DNA from: Cupriavidus consociatus
GTDB lineage: Bacteria > Pseudomonadota > Gammaproteobacteria > Burkholderiales > Burkholderiaceae
NCBI RefSeq assembly: GCF_017814975.1
Contig: NZ_JAGIQA010000006.1
Location: 124,001 to 188,000, forward strand
Direction: 5' to 3'
Length of the DNA stretch: 64,000 nucleotides
Shown: positions 29,419-41,245 of the stretch, piece after piece
Layout: every line of letters starts with the position of its first letter
How positions within the stretch are numbered: position 1 is the stretch's first letter
Position numbers and translations under genes: made by a program
The notes under the pieces: generated by a model
What the model was told of the DNA's origin: nothing
The model's database searches: none
The model's input: the letters and a program-made list of their open reading frames with translations, nothing else

Positions 29419-29468
29419 GCCCGGCTGCATCCATCCCCACAGAAGCCATAGAAATCGAACGAGAACCG

Positions 29469-30428
29469 ATGACCCTGCCTGCATCCCAACCTGACACTGC
29501 CGTGCCGGCGCTGGCGGCAACCGCGGCGCATGCCGCGCCGCTGCCCATCGCGCCGCCCTCCATGCGGCCCACGCTGCTGCGCCGCTTCGTCGCCAACCGC
29601 GTCGCGGCGGCGGCACTGGTGCTGCTCGTCGCTCTGCTGCTGGTGGCCGCGCTCGCCCATGTCATCAGCCCGCAGAACCCGTATGACCTGGCCTCGGTAT
29701 CGGTGATCGATTCCGAGTTGCCGCCCGGCAGCGCCGGCTATGAAGGCAACGCGCACTACTGGCTCGGCACCGACGGCGCCGGCCGCGACCTGGTCAGCGC
29801 GATCTTCTACGGCATCCGCATCAGCGTGGGCGTGGGCGTGATCAGCGCGGTGGTTGCGCTGATGGTCGGCAGCGCCGTTGGCCTCGCGGCGGCTTATTTC
29901 GGCGGTGTGGTCGATGCCGCGATCATGCGCGTGGTCGACCTGCAGCTGAGCCTGCCGGCGGTGCTGGTGGCGCTGATCCTGCTGGCCGTGCTGGGGCAGG
30001 GCGTGGACAAGACGCTGCTGGCGCTGGTGATCGTGCAGTGGGCCTACTTTGCGCGCACGGTGCGCGGTGCGGCGCAGGTGGAGCGGCGCAAGGAGTATGT
30101 CGAGGCGGCGCTGGGCCAGGGGCTGCCGGCGCTGCGCGTGATGTTCCGCCATATCCTGCCCAACTGCATGGCGCCGCTGGTGGTGACCGGCACGCTGCAG
30201 ATCGCGCATGCCATCACGCTGGAGGCGACCATGAGCTTCCTCGGCATCGGCCTGCCGCGCACGCAGCCGTCGCTGGGCATGCTGATCGCCAACGGCTTCG
30301 AATACATGCTGTCGAACAAGTACTGGATCAGCATTTTCCCGGGCGTGGCCCTGGTCCTGCTGATCGGCTCGATCAACCTGGTGGGCGACCGCCTGCGCCG
30401 CGTGCTGAACCCGCGGCTGGAAGGCTGA
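29469..30428 (+). CDS. Dpp-type ABC transporter permease (DppC-like)
   Basis: The second permease, 319 residues, beginning MTLPASQPDTAV after a 50-base gap. A Pro/Ala-rich cytoplasmic N-terminus of about 45 residues precedes the first membrane span; HYWLGTDGAGRDLVSAIFYG is the DppC signature, and the EAA loop is EYVEAALGQGLPALRVMFRHILPN. Five further hydrophobic segments follow. Ends LVGDRLRRVLNPRLEG. It forms the translocation pore with the DppB-like subunit. Confidence 0.93.
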   Translation: MTLPASQPDTAVPALAATAAHAAPLPIAPPSMRPTLLRRFVANRVAAAALVLLVALLLVAALAHVISPQNPYDLASVSVIDSELPPGSAGYEGNAHYWLGTDGAGRDLVSAIFYGIRISVGVGVISAVVALMVGSAVGLAAAYFGGVVDAAIMRVVDLQLSLPAVLVALILLAVLGQGVDKTLLALVIVQWAYFARTVRGAAQVERRKEYVEAALGQGLPALRVMFRHILPNCMAPLVVTGTLQIAHAITLEATMSFLGIGLPRTQPSLGMLIANGFEYMLSNKYWISIFPGVALVLLIGSINLVGDRLRRVLNPRLEG

Positions 30429-30443
30429 GGCCGGGAGACGGAC

Positions 30444-31412
30444 ATGGCACTACTGGAAGTCTGCGGGCTGAGCACCAGCTTTGCATTCGCCAACGGTCGC
30501 AAGGCACTGAAGGCCGTCGACGACGTCTCGTTCACGCTGGAGCCAGGCGAAATCCTCGGCATCGTTGGCGAGTCCGGCTCGGGCAAGTCAGTGACGGCGT
30601 TCTCGCTGATGAACCTGCTGGACCCGCCCGGGCGCGTCACTGGCGGCTCGGTCCGCTTCAAGGGGCAGGAGCTGCTGGCGTGCTCGCCGCGCCAGTGGCA
30701 GGCGCTGCGCGGTGACCGCATCGCGATGGTGTTCCAGGACCCGATGATGTCGCTGAACCCGGTGATGCGCGTCGGCGACCAGCTGGTCGAGACCGTGCGG
30801 GTGCACCACCGCCGCACCCGCGCGCAGGCGCATCAGCAGGCGATCGATGCGCTGGCGCGCGTTGGCATCCCGGCGCCGGGGGAGCGCATGCGCGCCTATC
30901 CGCACGAGTTGTCCGGCGGCATGCGCCAGCGCGTGGCGATCGCCAACGCGTTGATCAACCAGCCCGACCTGATCATTGCCGACGAGCCCACCACGGCGCT
31001 GGACGTCACCATCCAGGCGCAGATCCTGTACGAGATGAAGCAGCTGGTGCGCGACACCGGCGCCGCCGCGATCTGGATCAGCCATGACCTGGCGGTGGTC
31101 AAGGACCTGGTCGACCGCGTCTGCGTGATGTATGCGGGCAAGGTGGTGGAGCAGGGGCCGGTGGCCGAGCTGATCGCGCGGCCGTTGCATCCGTACACGC
31201 GCGGACTGCTCGATTCATTGCCCACGCCCGAAATGCGCGGCGCCACGCTGCGCGCGATTCCCGGCGCCGCGCCGGCACTGGCAGCGCTGCCGCCGGGATG
31301 CGCCTTCGCGCCGCGCTGCCCGCGCGTGCGCGAGGCCTGCGGCCAGCCGCCCGCGGCAACCGTGGTGCGCGGCCGCACGCTGCGCTGTTTTTATCCATTG
31401 GAGTCGGCATGA
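30444..31412 (+). CDS. Dpp-type ABC transporter ATPase (DppD-like)
   Basis: ATP-binding subunit of 322 residues. Walker A GESGSGKS (about residues 39-46), signature [15 protein letters not shown], Walker [13 protein letters not shown], and the C-terminal oligopeptide-transporter extension with [17 protein letters not shown], whose Cys residues often bind an Fe-S cluster in this family. The stop overlaps the start of the next ATPase gene (ATGA), so the pair is translationally coupled. A 15-base gap separates it from the permease upstream. Confidence 0.94.
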   Translation: MALLEVCGLSTSFAFANGRKALKAVDDVSFTLEPGEILGIVGESGSGKSVTAFSLMNLLDPPGRVTGGSVRFKGQELLACSPRQWQALRGDRIAMVFQDPMMSLNPVMRVGDQLVETVRVHHRRTRAQAHQQAIDALARVGIPAPGERMRAYPHELSGGMRQRVAIANALINQPDLIIADEPTTALDVTIQAQILYEMKQLVRDTGAAAIWISHDLAVVKDLVDRVCVMYAGKVVEQGPVAELIARPLHPYTRGLLDSLPTPEMRGATLRAIPGAAPALAALPPGCAFAPRCPRVREACGQPPAATVVRGRTLRCFYPLESA

Positions 31413-32368
31413 CCGTGCTGCTTGAAACCCGCCAGCTGCAGAAACGCTTTTCGCTCAAGCCCGGCCTGCTGGGCCGCGTGGCCGGCAAGCCGGTGCAGGC
31501 CGTGCACGCCGTCAACGAGGTCTCGCTGCAGGTGCGCAAGGGCGAGGTGCTGGGCGTGGTCGGCGAGTCCGGCTGCGGCAAATCCACGCTGGGCCGCATG
31601 CTGGCCGGGCTGCTGCCGCAGAGCGGCGGCGAGATCGCGTGGGAAGGCCAGCGCGCCGATGTCGCATCGGCCGGCTATCACCGCGCGGTGCAGATGGTGT
31701 TCCAGAATCCCTATGCTTCGCTCAACCCGCGGCTGCGCATCGGCCAGGCCATTACCGAGGGCGCGGTCTACCACCGCATGGTCAGCCGCGCGCGGGCGAC
31801 GGAGCTGGCCGGGGAACTGTTGCAGCAGGTCGGGCTCGACCCCAGCTACGCCGAGCGCTATCCGCACGAGTTTTCCGGCGGCCAGCGCCAGCGCGTGGCG
31901 ATCGCCCGCGCGCTGGCGCTGCACCCGCGGCTGCTGATCTGCGATGAAGCCGTGTCGGCGCTCGATGTCTCGGTGCAGGCGCAGATCATCAACCTGTTCA
32001 TGCAGCTGCGGCGCGAGCATGGGCTGACCTATGTCTTTATCAGCCACAACCTGGCGGTGGTGGAGCACATGTCCGACCGCGTCGCGATCATGTACCTGGG
32101 CCGCATCGTCGAGAGCGGCGATGCGCGCACGATCTTCGGCGCGCCCAACCATCCCTATACCCGTGCGTTGCTGGCCGATGCGCCGCGGCTGGGCGGTGGC
32201 GCCGCCAGCCACCAGCCGATCCGCGGCGAGTTGCCAAGCCCGCTGGCGCCGCCCACCGGCTGCGCCTTCCATCCGCGCTGCCCACATGCCAGCGCACGCT
32301 GCGCGGCCGAAGTACCGGTGCTGCGCGATGTCGGCGGACGCCTGTCCGCCTGCCACCTGAATGACTAG
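31409..32368 (+). CDS. Dpp-type ABC transporter ATPase (DppF-like)
   Basis: The second ATPase, 319 residues, starting [15 protein letters not shown]. Walker A GESGCGKS, signature FSGGQRQRVAIARAL and Walker B LLICDEAVSALD are intact; the C-terminal extension GCAFHPRCPHASARCAAE has the Cys cluster. It completes a five-gene transporter (binding protein, two permeases, two ATPases). The ATG at 31409 overlaps the previous stop by four bases. The gene is followed by 165 bases before the porin. Confidence 0.94.
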   Translation: MTVLLETRQLQKRFSLKPGLLGRVAGKPVQAVHAVNEVSLQVRKGEVLGVVGESGCGKSTLGRMLAGLLPQSGGEIAWEGQRADVASAGYHRAVQMVFQNPYASLNPRLRIGQAITEGAVYHRMVSRARATELAGELLQQVGLDPSYAERYPHEFSGGQRQRVAIARALALHPRLLICDEAVSALDVSVQAQIINLFMQLRREHGLTYVFISHNLAVVEHMSDRVAIMYLGRIVESGDARTIFGAPNHPYTRALLADAPRLGGGAASHQPIRGELPSPLAPPTGCAFHPRCPHASARCAAEVPVLRDVGGRLSACHLND

Positions 32369-32533
32369 CTAGCCGCCGCACGCGGCCGCGCTCTCGCTCC
32401 GTGCCTTGCGTTGCCTTCCCGCCGAGGCGGGACGGCGGGGAGCGTTCGCGTCCGCAAGCAGGAACGAACTGGCAGAGACGGGAAATCCAACGGGGGATGT
32501 CATGCAACGCCAACCAGGGAAGGGAGAAGAGCC

Positions 32534-33574
32534 ATGATCCAACACAGAGCAGACCGGCCGCACTTGCGTCATGCCTGCCTCGGCGGCGCGCTGGCGCTGC
32601 TGTCGGCCGCGGCCGACGCATCGTTGACGCTGTACGGCCGTATCGATACCGACATCGAATACCAGAAGGGGCCGGGCGGCTCGGCAACGCAGATGGTCGA
32701 CAACGCCTCGCGCTGGGGCATGCGCGGCAGCGAAGACCTCGGCGGTGGACTGCGTGCCGCATTCGGCCTGGAGCAGGGCTTTTCCGCCGACAGCGGCATG
32801 GCCACCAACCCGCAGTTCCGCAATGCCTTCATCGGGCTGCAGGGCGGCTTTGGCGCGTTTGCGCTGGGACGGCTGGATTCCGCCACCATCGTCGGTTCGC
32901 CGATCTATTCGCAGGTGACGCAGAATATCGACTTTGCCATCCACGATGCCGGCGCCACCGCGATCGGCACCAAGGTGCTGAATGCGCGCAACCGCGTGTC
33001 CAATGCGCTCGGCTACGTGACGCCCGACTTTGGCGGCCTTTCCGTGCGGGCGCGCGTGAACCTGGCCGGCCCTGATCCGGCCACGCCCAACGCCAGCTCG
33101 CCGGTGAAGGCGGAGGACGATTTCCGCCAGTACGACATTGGCCTGAACTATGCGGCAGGCAAGTTCGGGGCGGGCCTCGGCTATGCGCGCGATGCCAAGA
33201 CCGGCGGGCTGCTCGCCAACGACTTCCGCGACAAGGTGCAGGTGGTGGCGTCCTATGACTTCACCGTGGTCAACGTGTACGGGATCTACGGGCGCGACCG
33301 CTACGTCGGCACCGCCACCACGCGCACCGACGTGCCGTACTGGCTGGTTGGCTTCACCGTGCCATACGGTGCGCACAGCCTCACCATCAATTACATGGAG
33401 CGCGCGGTGCAGCGCGACCCGCAAGGCCGGCTGAAGAAAATGCAGGCCGCCTATGGCTACCGCCTCAGCAAGCGCACCATGCCTTATGTTTTCTTTGACC
33501 GAGAGGACCAGAACTCGCACAGGGCTGGCGATACCGTGACCACGGCCGGCATCGGCATCCAGCACAAATTCTGA
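32534..33574 (+). CDS. Gram-negative porin (OmpC/Omp32-like)
   Basis: An outer-membrane beta-barrel of 346 residues. A signal peptide covers about residues 1-29 (cleaved before SLTLYGRID, the standard first strand). Conserved segments NASRWGMRGSEDLGGGLRAAF and FIGLQGGFGAFALGRLD mark the Burkholderiales porin_4 family, and the terminal GIGIQHKF ends in the Phe required for barrel assembly. GGGAGAAGAGCC precedes the ATG at 32534. Placed between the ABC operon and an amidohydrolase gene, it may admit the transporter's substrate through the outer membrane. Confidence 0.92.
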   Translation: MIQHRADRPHLRHACLGGALALLSAAADASLTLYGRIDTDIEYQKGPGGSATQMVDNASRWGMRGSEDLGGGLRAAFGLEQGFSADSGMATNPQFRNAFIGLQGGFGAFALGRLDSATIVGSPIYSQVTQNIDFAIHDAGATAIGTKVLNARNRVSNALGYVTPDFGGLSVRARVNLAGPDPATPNASSPVKAEDDFRQYDIGLNYAAGKFGAGLGYARDAKTGGLLANDFRDKVQVVASYDFTVVNVYGIYGRDRYVGTATTRTDVPYWLVGFTVPYGAHSLTINYMERAVQRDPQGRLKKMQAAYGYRLSKRTMPYVFFDREDQNSHRAGDTVTTAGIGIQHKF

Positions 33575-33576
33575 GT

Positions 33577-34443
33577 ATGACGCTTCCTTATACGCTGACC
33601 GAACCCGCTGGCGCGGCGTTGCCGCTGGTGGTCGATTCTCCGCACAGCGGGCAGGCCCGCGCCGGTAGTCTGCCGTCCGCGCTGCCGCTGGCGGCCCCGC
33701 CCGAAGCCCTGCTGACAGGCTGGGACGCCTATGTCGACAGGCTGTTCGCGCACGCGCCGGCCGTGGGCGGCACGCTGCTGTGCGCGGAATTCCCGCGCTG
33801 GCTGGTGGACGTGAACCGCGCCCGCGACGATATCGACCCGGCGCTGGTCGACGGCGCCCTGCCGTTCGCGCTACGGCCCAGCGACAAGGCCCGCCGCGGC
33901 ATGGGCGTGCTGCGCCGGCTGGCGCTGCCGGGCGTGCCGGTCTACGGTGCGCCGCTGTCGCCTGCCATGGCCGAGCATCTGCTGAAGGCCTACTACGATC
34001 CCTACCATGCCGCACTTGCCCGCGCGATGGCGGCGCACCATGCGCGCTTCGGTGCGGTGTGGCATATCGACTGCCATTCGATGAAGTCGCGCGGCAATGC
34101 CATGAACGTGGACGACGGCTCGGAGCGGCCTGACTTTGTCATCAGCAACCGCGACGGCACCACGTGCGCGGAAGCGTTTATCGAGCTGGTCGGCCAATGC
34201 CTGCGCGGCTTTGGCTACCATGTCGGCATCAACTGGCCGTACAAGGGCGCGGAACTGGTGACGGCGTATTCGGACCCGGCGCGCGGGCGCTACAGCCTGC
34301 AGATAGAGATCAACCGCGCGCTGTACCTGGACGAGGCACGCTTCGTGCAGCATGAAGGGTTTGCCCGCCTGCGCGGCCACCTCGACCAGCTGCTCGAGCG
34401 CGTGGCCGAGCATATCCGCGCGGAGCTGGCGCGCGGCGCATGA
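33577..34443 (+). CDS. N-formylglutamate amidohydrolase
   Basis: A 288-residue metallo-amidohydrolase of the HutG-2/formylglutamate deformylase family, hydrolysing N-formyl-L-glutamate to glutamate and formate. Motifs VVDSPHSG, FPRWLVDVNRARDDID, WHIDCHSMKS and INRALYLDEA are visible. It starts two bases after the porin stop, so is cotranscribed. No hut genes lie nearby, so a substrate delivered by the adjacent ABC transporter (an N-formyl amino acid or related amide) is more likely than histidine breakdown, but this is inference. It converges on the FAD-linked oxidase with only six bases between stops. Confidence 0.88.
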   Translation: MTLPYTLTEPAGAALPLVVDSPHSGQARAGSLPSALPLAAPPEALLTGWDAYVDRLFAHAPAVGGTLLCAEFPRWLVDVNRARDDIDPALVDGALPFALRPSDKARRGMGVLRRLALPGVPVYGAPLSPAMAEHLLKAYYDPYHAALARAMAAHHARFGAVWHIDCHSMKSRGNAMNVDDGSERPDFVISNRDGTTCAEAFIELVGQCLRGFGYHVGINWPYKGAELVTAYSDPARGRYSLQIEINRALYLDEARFVQHEGFARLRGHLDQLLERVAEHIRAELARGA

Positions 34444-34449
34444 GCGGGC

Positions 34450-35868
34450 TCAGAGCACCTTGCCCGGGTTCATCAGTCCCAGCGGGTCCAGCGCGCCCTT
34501 GATCGCACGCATCAGCGCCAGCTCGACCTCGCTCTTGTAGTGCTGCAGTGCCTCGCGCTTGAGCTGGCCCACGCCATGCTCGGCCGAGATCGAGCCGCAG
34601 TGCGAGCGCACGCTGTGGTGCACGATGCGGTTGACCTGGTCCTGGTTGGCAAGGAAGGCGTCATGGTCGATGCCTTCCGGCGGCGACACGTTGTAATGCA
34701 GGTTGCCGTCGCCAAGGTGGCCGAAGGTCACCATGCGCGCGCCGGGGAGGGCGTTCTGCAGCAGCGCGTCGGTGGTCTCGATGAAATCCGCCACGCGCGA
34801 GACCGGCACGGCGATATCGTGCTTGATGTTCTTGCCGTCCTCGACCTGCGCCAGCGGGATATGCTCGCGCAGGTTCCAGAAGTCGCGCGACTGCTGCACC
34901 GATTCGGCCACCACGGCGTCAAGCACCACGCCGGCGTCGAAGGCGGCGTTCATCAGCGTTTCGAAGATGGCGCGCGCGTGGGCTTCGCCCTCGCTGTCGG
35001 ATAGCTCCATCAGCACCAGCTGCGGGTGGATGTCGGCGAACGGGTAGCGCAGCTGGGGGTAGTGCTGCGTCACCAGCGCCATGCAGCGCGCCGACATCAG
35101 CTCGAAGCCGGTCAGCATCGCACCCGCATGCGACTGCGCGATCGCCAGCAGCGCCAGCGCGGCACGCGGGCTCTGCACCGCGGCCAGCGCGGTGACCGAG
35201 GCGCGCGGCAGCGGAAACAGCTTCATCACGGCGGCGGTAATGATGCCGAGCGTGCCTTCGGCGCCGATATACAGGTCGCGCAGGTCGTAACCGGTATTGT
35301 CCTTGCGCAGGCCGCGCAGGCCATGCCAGGTGTCGCCCGTCGGCGTCACCACCTCCAGCCCCAGGCACAGCTCGCGCGTATTGCCGTAGCGCAGCACCGC
35401 GGTGCCGCCGGCATTGGTCGACAGGTTGCCGCCGATGGTGCAGCTGCCCTCGGCCGCCAGGCTCAGCGGAAACAGCCGGCCGTGCTCGCGCGCCACCTCC
35501 TGCAGGTGCTGGAGCACCATGCCGGCTTCGACGGTGATGGTGTTGTTGAGCGGATCGACCTGGCGGATGCGGTTGAGCCGCTGCAGCGACAGTACCACCG
35601 CATCGCGCCCGGCCGCCGGCGTGGCGCCGCCGCACAGGCCGGTATTGCCGCCCTGCGGCACCACCGCCACCTTGTGCGCATGGCAGGCATGGACCGCGGC
35701 CGCGACTTCTTCGGTGGTGCCGGGGCGCAGCACGGCCAGCGCCTCGCCGCAATAGCGCTTGCGCCAGTCGGTCAGGTAGGGGGCCTTGTCGGCAGCCCCG
35801 GTCAGCACGTGCTGCGGGCCCAGCGCGGCGCGGCACAGGGCGAGGAAGGAATCTTGGGACGAGGTCAT
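34450..35868 (-). CDS. FAD-linked oxidase of the GlcD/D-lactate dehydrogenase type
   Basis: A flavoprotein of 472 residues from ATG 35866-35868. The PCMH FAD-binding domain shows VVPQGGNTGLCGGATPA and SLAAEGSCTIGGNLSTNAGG; the C-terminal domain has FGHLGDGNLHYNV and SISAEHGVGQLKR, the pattern of D-2-hydroxyacid dehydrogenases (glycolate oxidase GlcD, D-lactate or D-2-hydroxyglutarate dehydrogenases). It likely oxidises a D-2-hydroxy acid, feeding electrons to the respiratory chain. Its exact substrate cannot be told. GGGAATCG precedes the start; 31 bases separate it from the DUF2069 gene. Confidence 0.88.
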   Translation of the reverse strand: MTSSQDSFLALCRAALGPQHVLTGAADKAPYLTDWRKRYCGEALAVLRPGTTEEVAAAVHACHAHKVAVVPQGGNTGLCGGATPAAGRDAVVLSLQRLNRIRQVDPLNNTITVEAGMVLQHLQEVAREHGRLFPLSLAAEGSCTIGGNLSTNAGGTAVLRYGNTRELCLGLEVVTPTGDTWHGLRGLRKDNTGYDLRDLYIGAEGTLGIITAAVMKLFPLPRASVTALAAVQSPRAALALLAIAQSHAGAMLTGFELMSARCMALVTQHYPQLRYPFADIHPQLVLMELSDSEGEAHARAIFETLMNAAFDAGVVLDAVVAESVQQSRDFWNLREHIPLAQVEDGKNIKHDIAVPVSRVADFIETTDALLQNALPGARMVTFGHLGDGNLHYNVSPPEGIDHDAFLANQDQVNRIVHHSVRSHCGSISAEHGVGQLKREALQHYKSEVELALMRAIKGALDPLGLMNPGKVL

Positions 35869-35899
35869 GGGCGGGGAATCGATTCGTGGGGGCGCCGGC

Positions 35900-38432
<2,533 letters not shown>

Positions 38433-38459
38433 AGCCCGGCAAGGGCACGGCGCTCGCGC

Positions 38460-38777
38460 TCAGAACGGAATCTTTCCGCGCCAGATATCGGTGTACATGA
38501 CCCAGTCGCCCATCAGGCTGTAGAGCGGATGGCGGAAGGTCGCCGGCCGGTTTTTCTCGAAGCCGAAATGGCCGACCCAGGCGAAGGCATAGCCGGCGAC
38601 GACGGCGCCGAGCAGCCACCATGCATTGCCGGTCACTACCAGCGCGACGAGGCATAGCAGGGCCACGGTCGAGCCGATGAAATGCAGCCGCCGACAGGTG
38701 CGGTCCTGGTGCTCGCTCAGGTAGTAGGGGTAGAAGGCCGCGAAGTTCTCGAACTCGCGCGCGCGGGCGTGGGCCAT
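38460..38777 (-). CDS. Mpo1-like (DUF962) membrane protein
   Basis: A 105-residue protein starting MAHARAREFENFAAFYPYYL at ATG 38775-38777. The DUF962 pattern EHQDRTCRRLHFIGS and the second His segment GHFGFEKNRPATFRHPLYS are clear; yeast Mpo1 of this family is an Fe-dependent dioxygenase acting on alpha-hydroxy fatty acids, so an alpha-oxidation role is possible. Two hydrophobic stretches suggest membrane association. The longer frame to 38822 includes 15 uncharacteristic residues and was not used. Confidence 0.88.
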   Translation of the reverse strand: MAHARAREFENFAAFYPYYLSEHQDRTCRRLHFIGSTVALLCLVALVVTGNAWWLLGAVVAGYAFAWVGHFGFEKNRPATFRHPLYSLMGDWVMYTDIWRGKIPF

Positions 38778-38876
38778 GGCTGTCTCCGGCAGGTCTCGTT
38801 TTGCGCAGTGTAGACCTTCCATGCCCCTGCAGGGAGGATGGCCGCCGGCGTGGCCGGCCAGCCATCCGGCGCACCA

Positions 38877-39701
38877 TCAGCCGGCCGCCACCACCTTGCG
38901 CGCAAAGCCCGCCAGCGCGTCCAGCACTTCGTCCGGGCGCTCGCCCATCAGCGCATGCCCGCATGGCACCGATACCATGCTCGCCTTTGCCATCTTGCCG
39001 GCCAGCGCCTGCGCCGCCTTGGGCGAGGTCATCATGTCCTTGCTGCCGGTGATGAACAGCGCCGGGCAGGCCGCCGCGGCGGCGGCTTGCTCGCCGTGCG
39101 CATAGGCATTGCAGGCGGAGAAGTCGTTGTGGAACACGTGTGCCTGGGGGTTGTTGCGCGACACGCGCTCCATCAGCCGCTGGCTGCCGCCGTGCATCCA
39201 GGCACCGGGACCCGGCGACGAGGGCTTGTTGGCCAGGCTCGAATGCGACCAGGCGTTGACCATGGCGATGGCCTCGCTCTCGCGGTTCAGCGAGGCATCG
39301 AGCAGCGCATCGGAAACCTTCATCGGATAGGCCGTGGCCAGCAGGGCGATGCCGCGCACCGCCTGCGGATGCCGCGCCGCGCATTCCAGCGCGATCAGCG
39401 AACCCATGCTGTGCCCGAACACGAAGGCCGGCGCCTTGACGCCGGTGGCGGCCACCAGCGCCATCACCCAGTCGGCCATTGCCTCGACGGTGGCCAGCGG
39501 CGTGCCCTGGCTGCGGTTGTGGCCGGGCAGGTCCACCGCCAGCACCGAGAAGCCGTGGTTGGCGAACCAGCGCGTCTGCAGCGCCCACACGCTGTGGTCG
39601 TTCTGCGCGCCATGGACGAATACGGCGCAGGGCAGGGCGGAATCGAAGGGTTTGCCGCCGGTATAGGCGTAGGCCGTCTGGCCCGCAACGTTCAGTTCCA
39701 T
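38877..39701 (-). CDS. Alpha/beta-fold hydrolase
   Basis: A 274-residue serine hydrolase with FVHGAQNDHSVW (oxyanion loop), LAVDLPGHNRSQG, nucleophile elbow GHSMGSL, and the C-terminal His in VPCGHALMGERPDEV. The start codon overlaps the stop of the PLP-enzyme gene by one base (TGATG), so the two are coupled. In several Burkholderiales this pair is conserved. The natural substrate is unknown; an ester or thioester is likely. Confidence 0.87.
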   Translation of the reverse strand: MELNVAGQTAYAYTGGKPFDSALPCAVFVHGAQNDHSVWALQTRWFANHGFSVLAVDLPGHNRSQGTPLATVEAMADWVMALVAATGVKAPAFVFGHSMGSLIALECAARHPQAVRGIALLATAYPMKVSDALLDASLNRESEAIAMVNAWSHSSLANKPSSPGPGAWMHGGSQRLMERVSRNNPQAHVFHNDFSACNAYAHGEQAAAAAACPALFITGSKDMMTSPKAAQALAGKMAKASMVSVPCGHALMGERPDEVLDALAGFARKVVAAG

Positions 39702-41008
39702 CAGGCCTGGCCTCCCTTGCTCATGGTCTTCTCGGCGGCCTTCAGGCCGCGCTTGAGGTCGTCGATCAGGTCGTCGGGATCTTCCAGGCCGATCGACAGG
39801 CGGATCGTGCCTTCGGCGATACCGGCTGACTGCAGCGCCGCCGCGTCCATGCGGAAGTGCGTGGTCGACGCCGGGTGGATCACCAGCGACCGCGCATCGC
39901 CGACATTGGCGAGGTGCGAGAACAGCGACATGCTTTCGATAAAGCGCTGGCCCGCCAGGCGGTTGCCCTTCAGATTGAAGCTGAACACCGCGCCGCAGCC
40001 GCGCGGCAGCAGGCGCTTGGCCAGCTCGTAGTCGGGGTGCGATTCCAGCTCGGGGTAGGACACCGATTCCACCATCGGGTTCGAGGCCAGGAACTGCACC
40101 ACCTTGCGGGTGTTGTCGACATGGCGGCTCATGCGCAGCGGCAGCGTCTCCACGCCCTGCAGCAGCTGCCACGCAGCCATCGGGTTCATGCAGGCGCCGA
40201 AGTCGCGCAGGCCTTCGCGGCGCGCGCGCAGCAGGAAGGGCGCCACCGTGCTTTCCTCGGTGAACACCATGTTGTGGAAGCCTTCGTACGGCTCTGACAG
40301 CTCCGGGAAGCGGCCCGACTTCTCGAAGTCGAACGTCCCGCCTTCCACCAGCACGCCGCCGATGGTGGTGCCATGGCCGCCCAGGAACTTGGTGGCCGAG
40401 TGGTAGAGCAGGCCCGCGCCGAGATCGAACGGCCGCATCAGGTAGGGCGTGGTGAAGGTCGAATCGACCAGCAGCGGGATGCCGTGGTCCTGGCCGAGCT
40501 GCGCCAGCGTGGGGATGTCGAGCACGTCCAGGCCCGGATTGCCCAGCGTCTCGCCGAACAGCAGCCTGGTGTTGGGGCGGATCGCGGCGCGCCAGGCGTC
40601 GATGTCGCGCGCCTTGACGAAGGTGGTCTCGATGCCGAAGCGGCGCAGCGTGTAGTGCAGCAGGTTGTGCGAGCCGCCGTACAGCGCCGACGAGGCCACC
40701 ACGTGCGAGCCTGCGCCCATCAGCGTGGCCACGGCGAGGTGCAGCGCGGCCTGGCCCGAGGCGGTGGCGATCGCGCCGGCGCCGTTCTCCAGCGCGGCGA
40801 TGCGCTCTTCCAGCACGGCCACGGTCGGGTTGGAGATGCGCGAATAGACGTGGCCCGCTCGCTCCATGTTGAACAGCGACGCCGCGTGCTCGCTGTCGCG
40901 GAACACGAAGGAGGTGGTCAGGTGGATGGGGGTCGCGCGCGCCCCGGTGGCGGGGTCGGGCGCGGCGCCGGCGTGCAGCGCCAGCGTATCGAAGCGGGTT
41001 CCGGACAT
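39701..41008 (-). CDS. Cys/Met-metabolism PLP enzyme (O-acylhomoserine sulfhydrylase-like)
   Basis: A 435-residue PLP-dependent transferase from MSGTRFDTLALHAGAAPDP at ATG 41006-41008. The family motifs VYSRISNPTVAVLEERIA, SALYGGSHNLL, and YHSATKFLGGHGTTIGG (PLP Lys in SATK) and the NLANVGDARSLVIHPAST region, here HLANVGDARSLVIHP, fit O-acetylhomoserine (thiol)-lyase/MetY-type enzymes. It would make homocysteine from O-acetyl- or O-succinylhomoserine and sulfide, for methionine synthesis. MetZ or MetY cannot be distinguished from sequence. Coupled to the hydrolase downstream. Confidence 0.9.
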   Translation of the reverse strand: MSGTRFDTLALHAGAAPDPATGARATPIHLTTSFVFRDSEHAASLFNMERAGHVYSRISNPTVAVLEERIAALENGAGAIATASGQAALHLAVATLMGAGSHVVASSALYGGSHNLLHYTLRRFGIETTFVKARDIDAWRAAIRPNTRLLFGETLGNPGLDVLDIPTLAQLGQDHGIPLLVDSTFTTPYLMRPFDLGAGLLYHSATKFLGGHGTTIGGVLVEGGTFDFEKSGRFPELSEPYEGFHNMVFTEESTVAPFLLRARREGLRDFGACMNPMAAWQLLQGVETLPLRMSRHVDNTRKVVQFLASNPMVESVSYPELESHPDYELAKRLLPRGCGAVFSFNLKGNRLAGQRFIESMSLFSHLANVGDARSLVIHPASTTHFRMDAAALQSAGIAEGTIRLSIGLEDPDDLIDDLKRGLKAAEKTMSKGGQA

Positions 41009-41245
41009 GGTCGGTCGGGTGTGGTTGTCTCCGGCCAGCATCGTAGCATCGTGCGCACGCCCACGCTGGCCGATCACCCGCAAACCGGCCTCCTGCTTTA
41101 CTTTGCCGGCTGGTTTGGGCTAGGATCGGTCGCACGGGCATCTCTGCCCGCACATCCCGGAACAGATAACGAAGCGACCGGCATCGCCCCCGCGATGCGT
41201 TCGGCGCAAATCAGCACAGCTCAGTACAAGGCAGCGGAGACCAAC

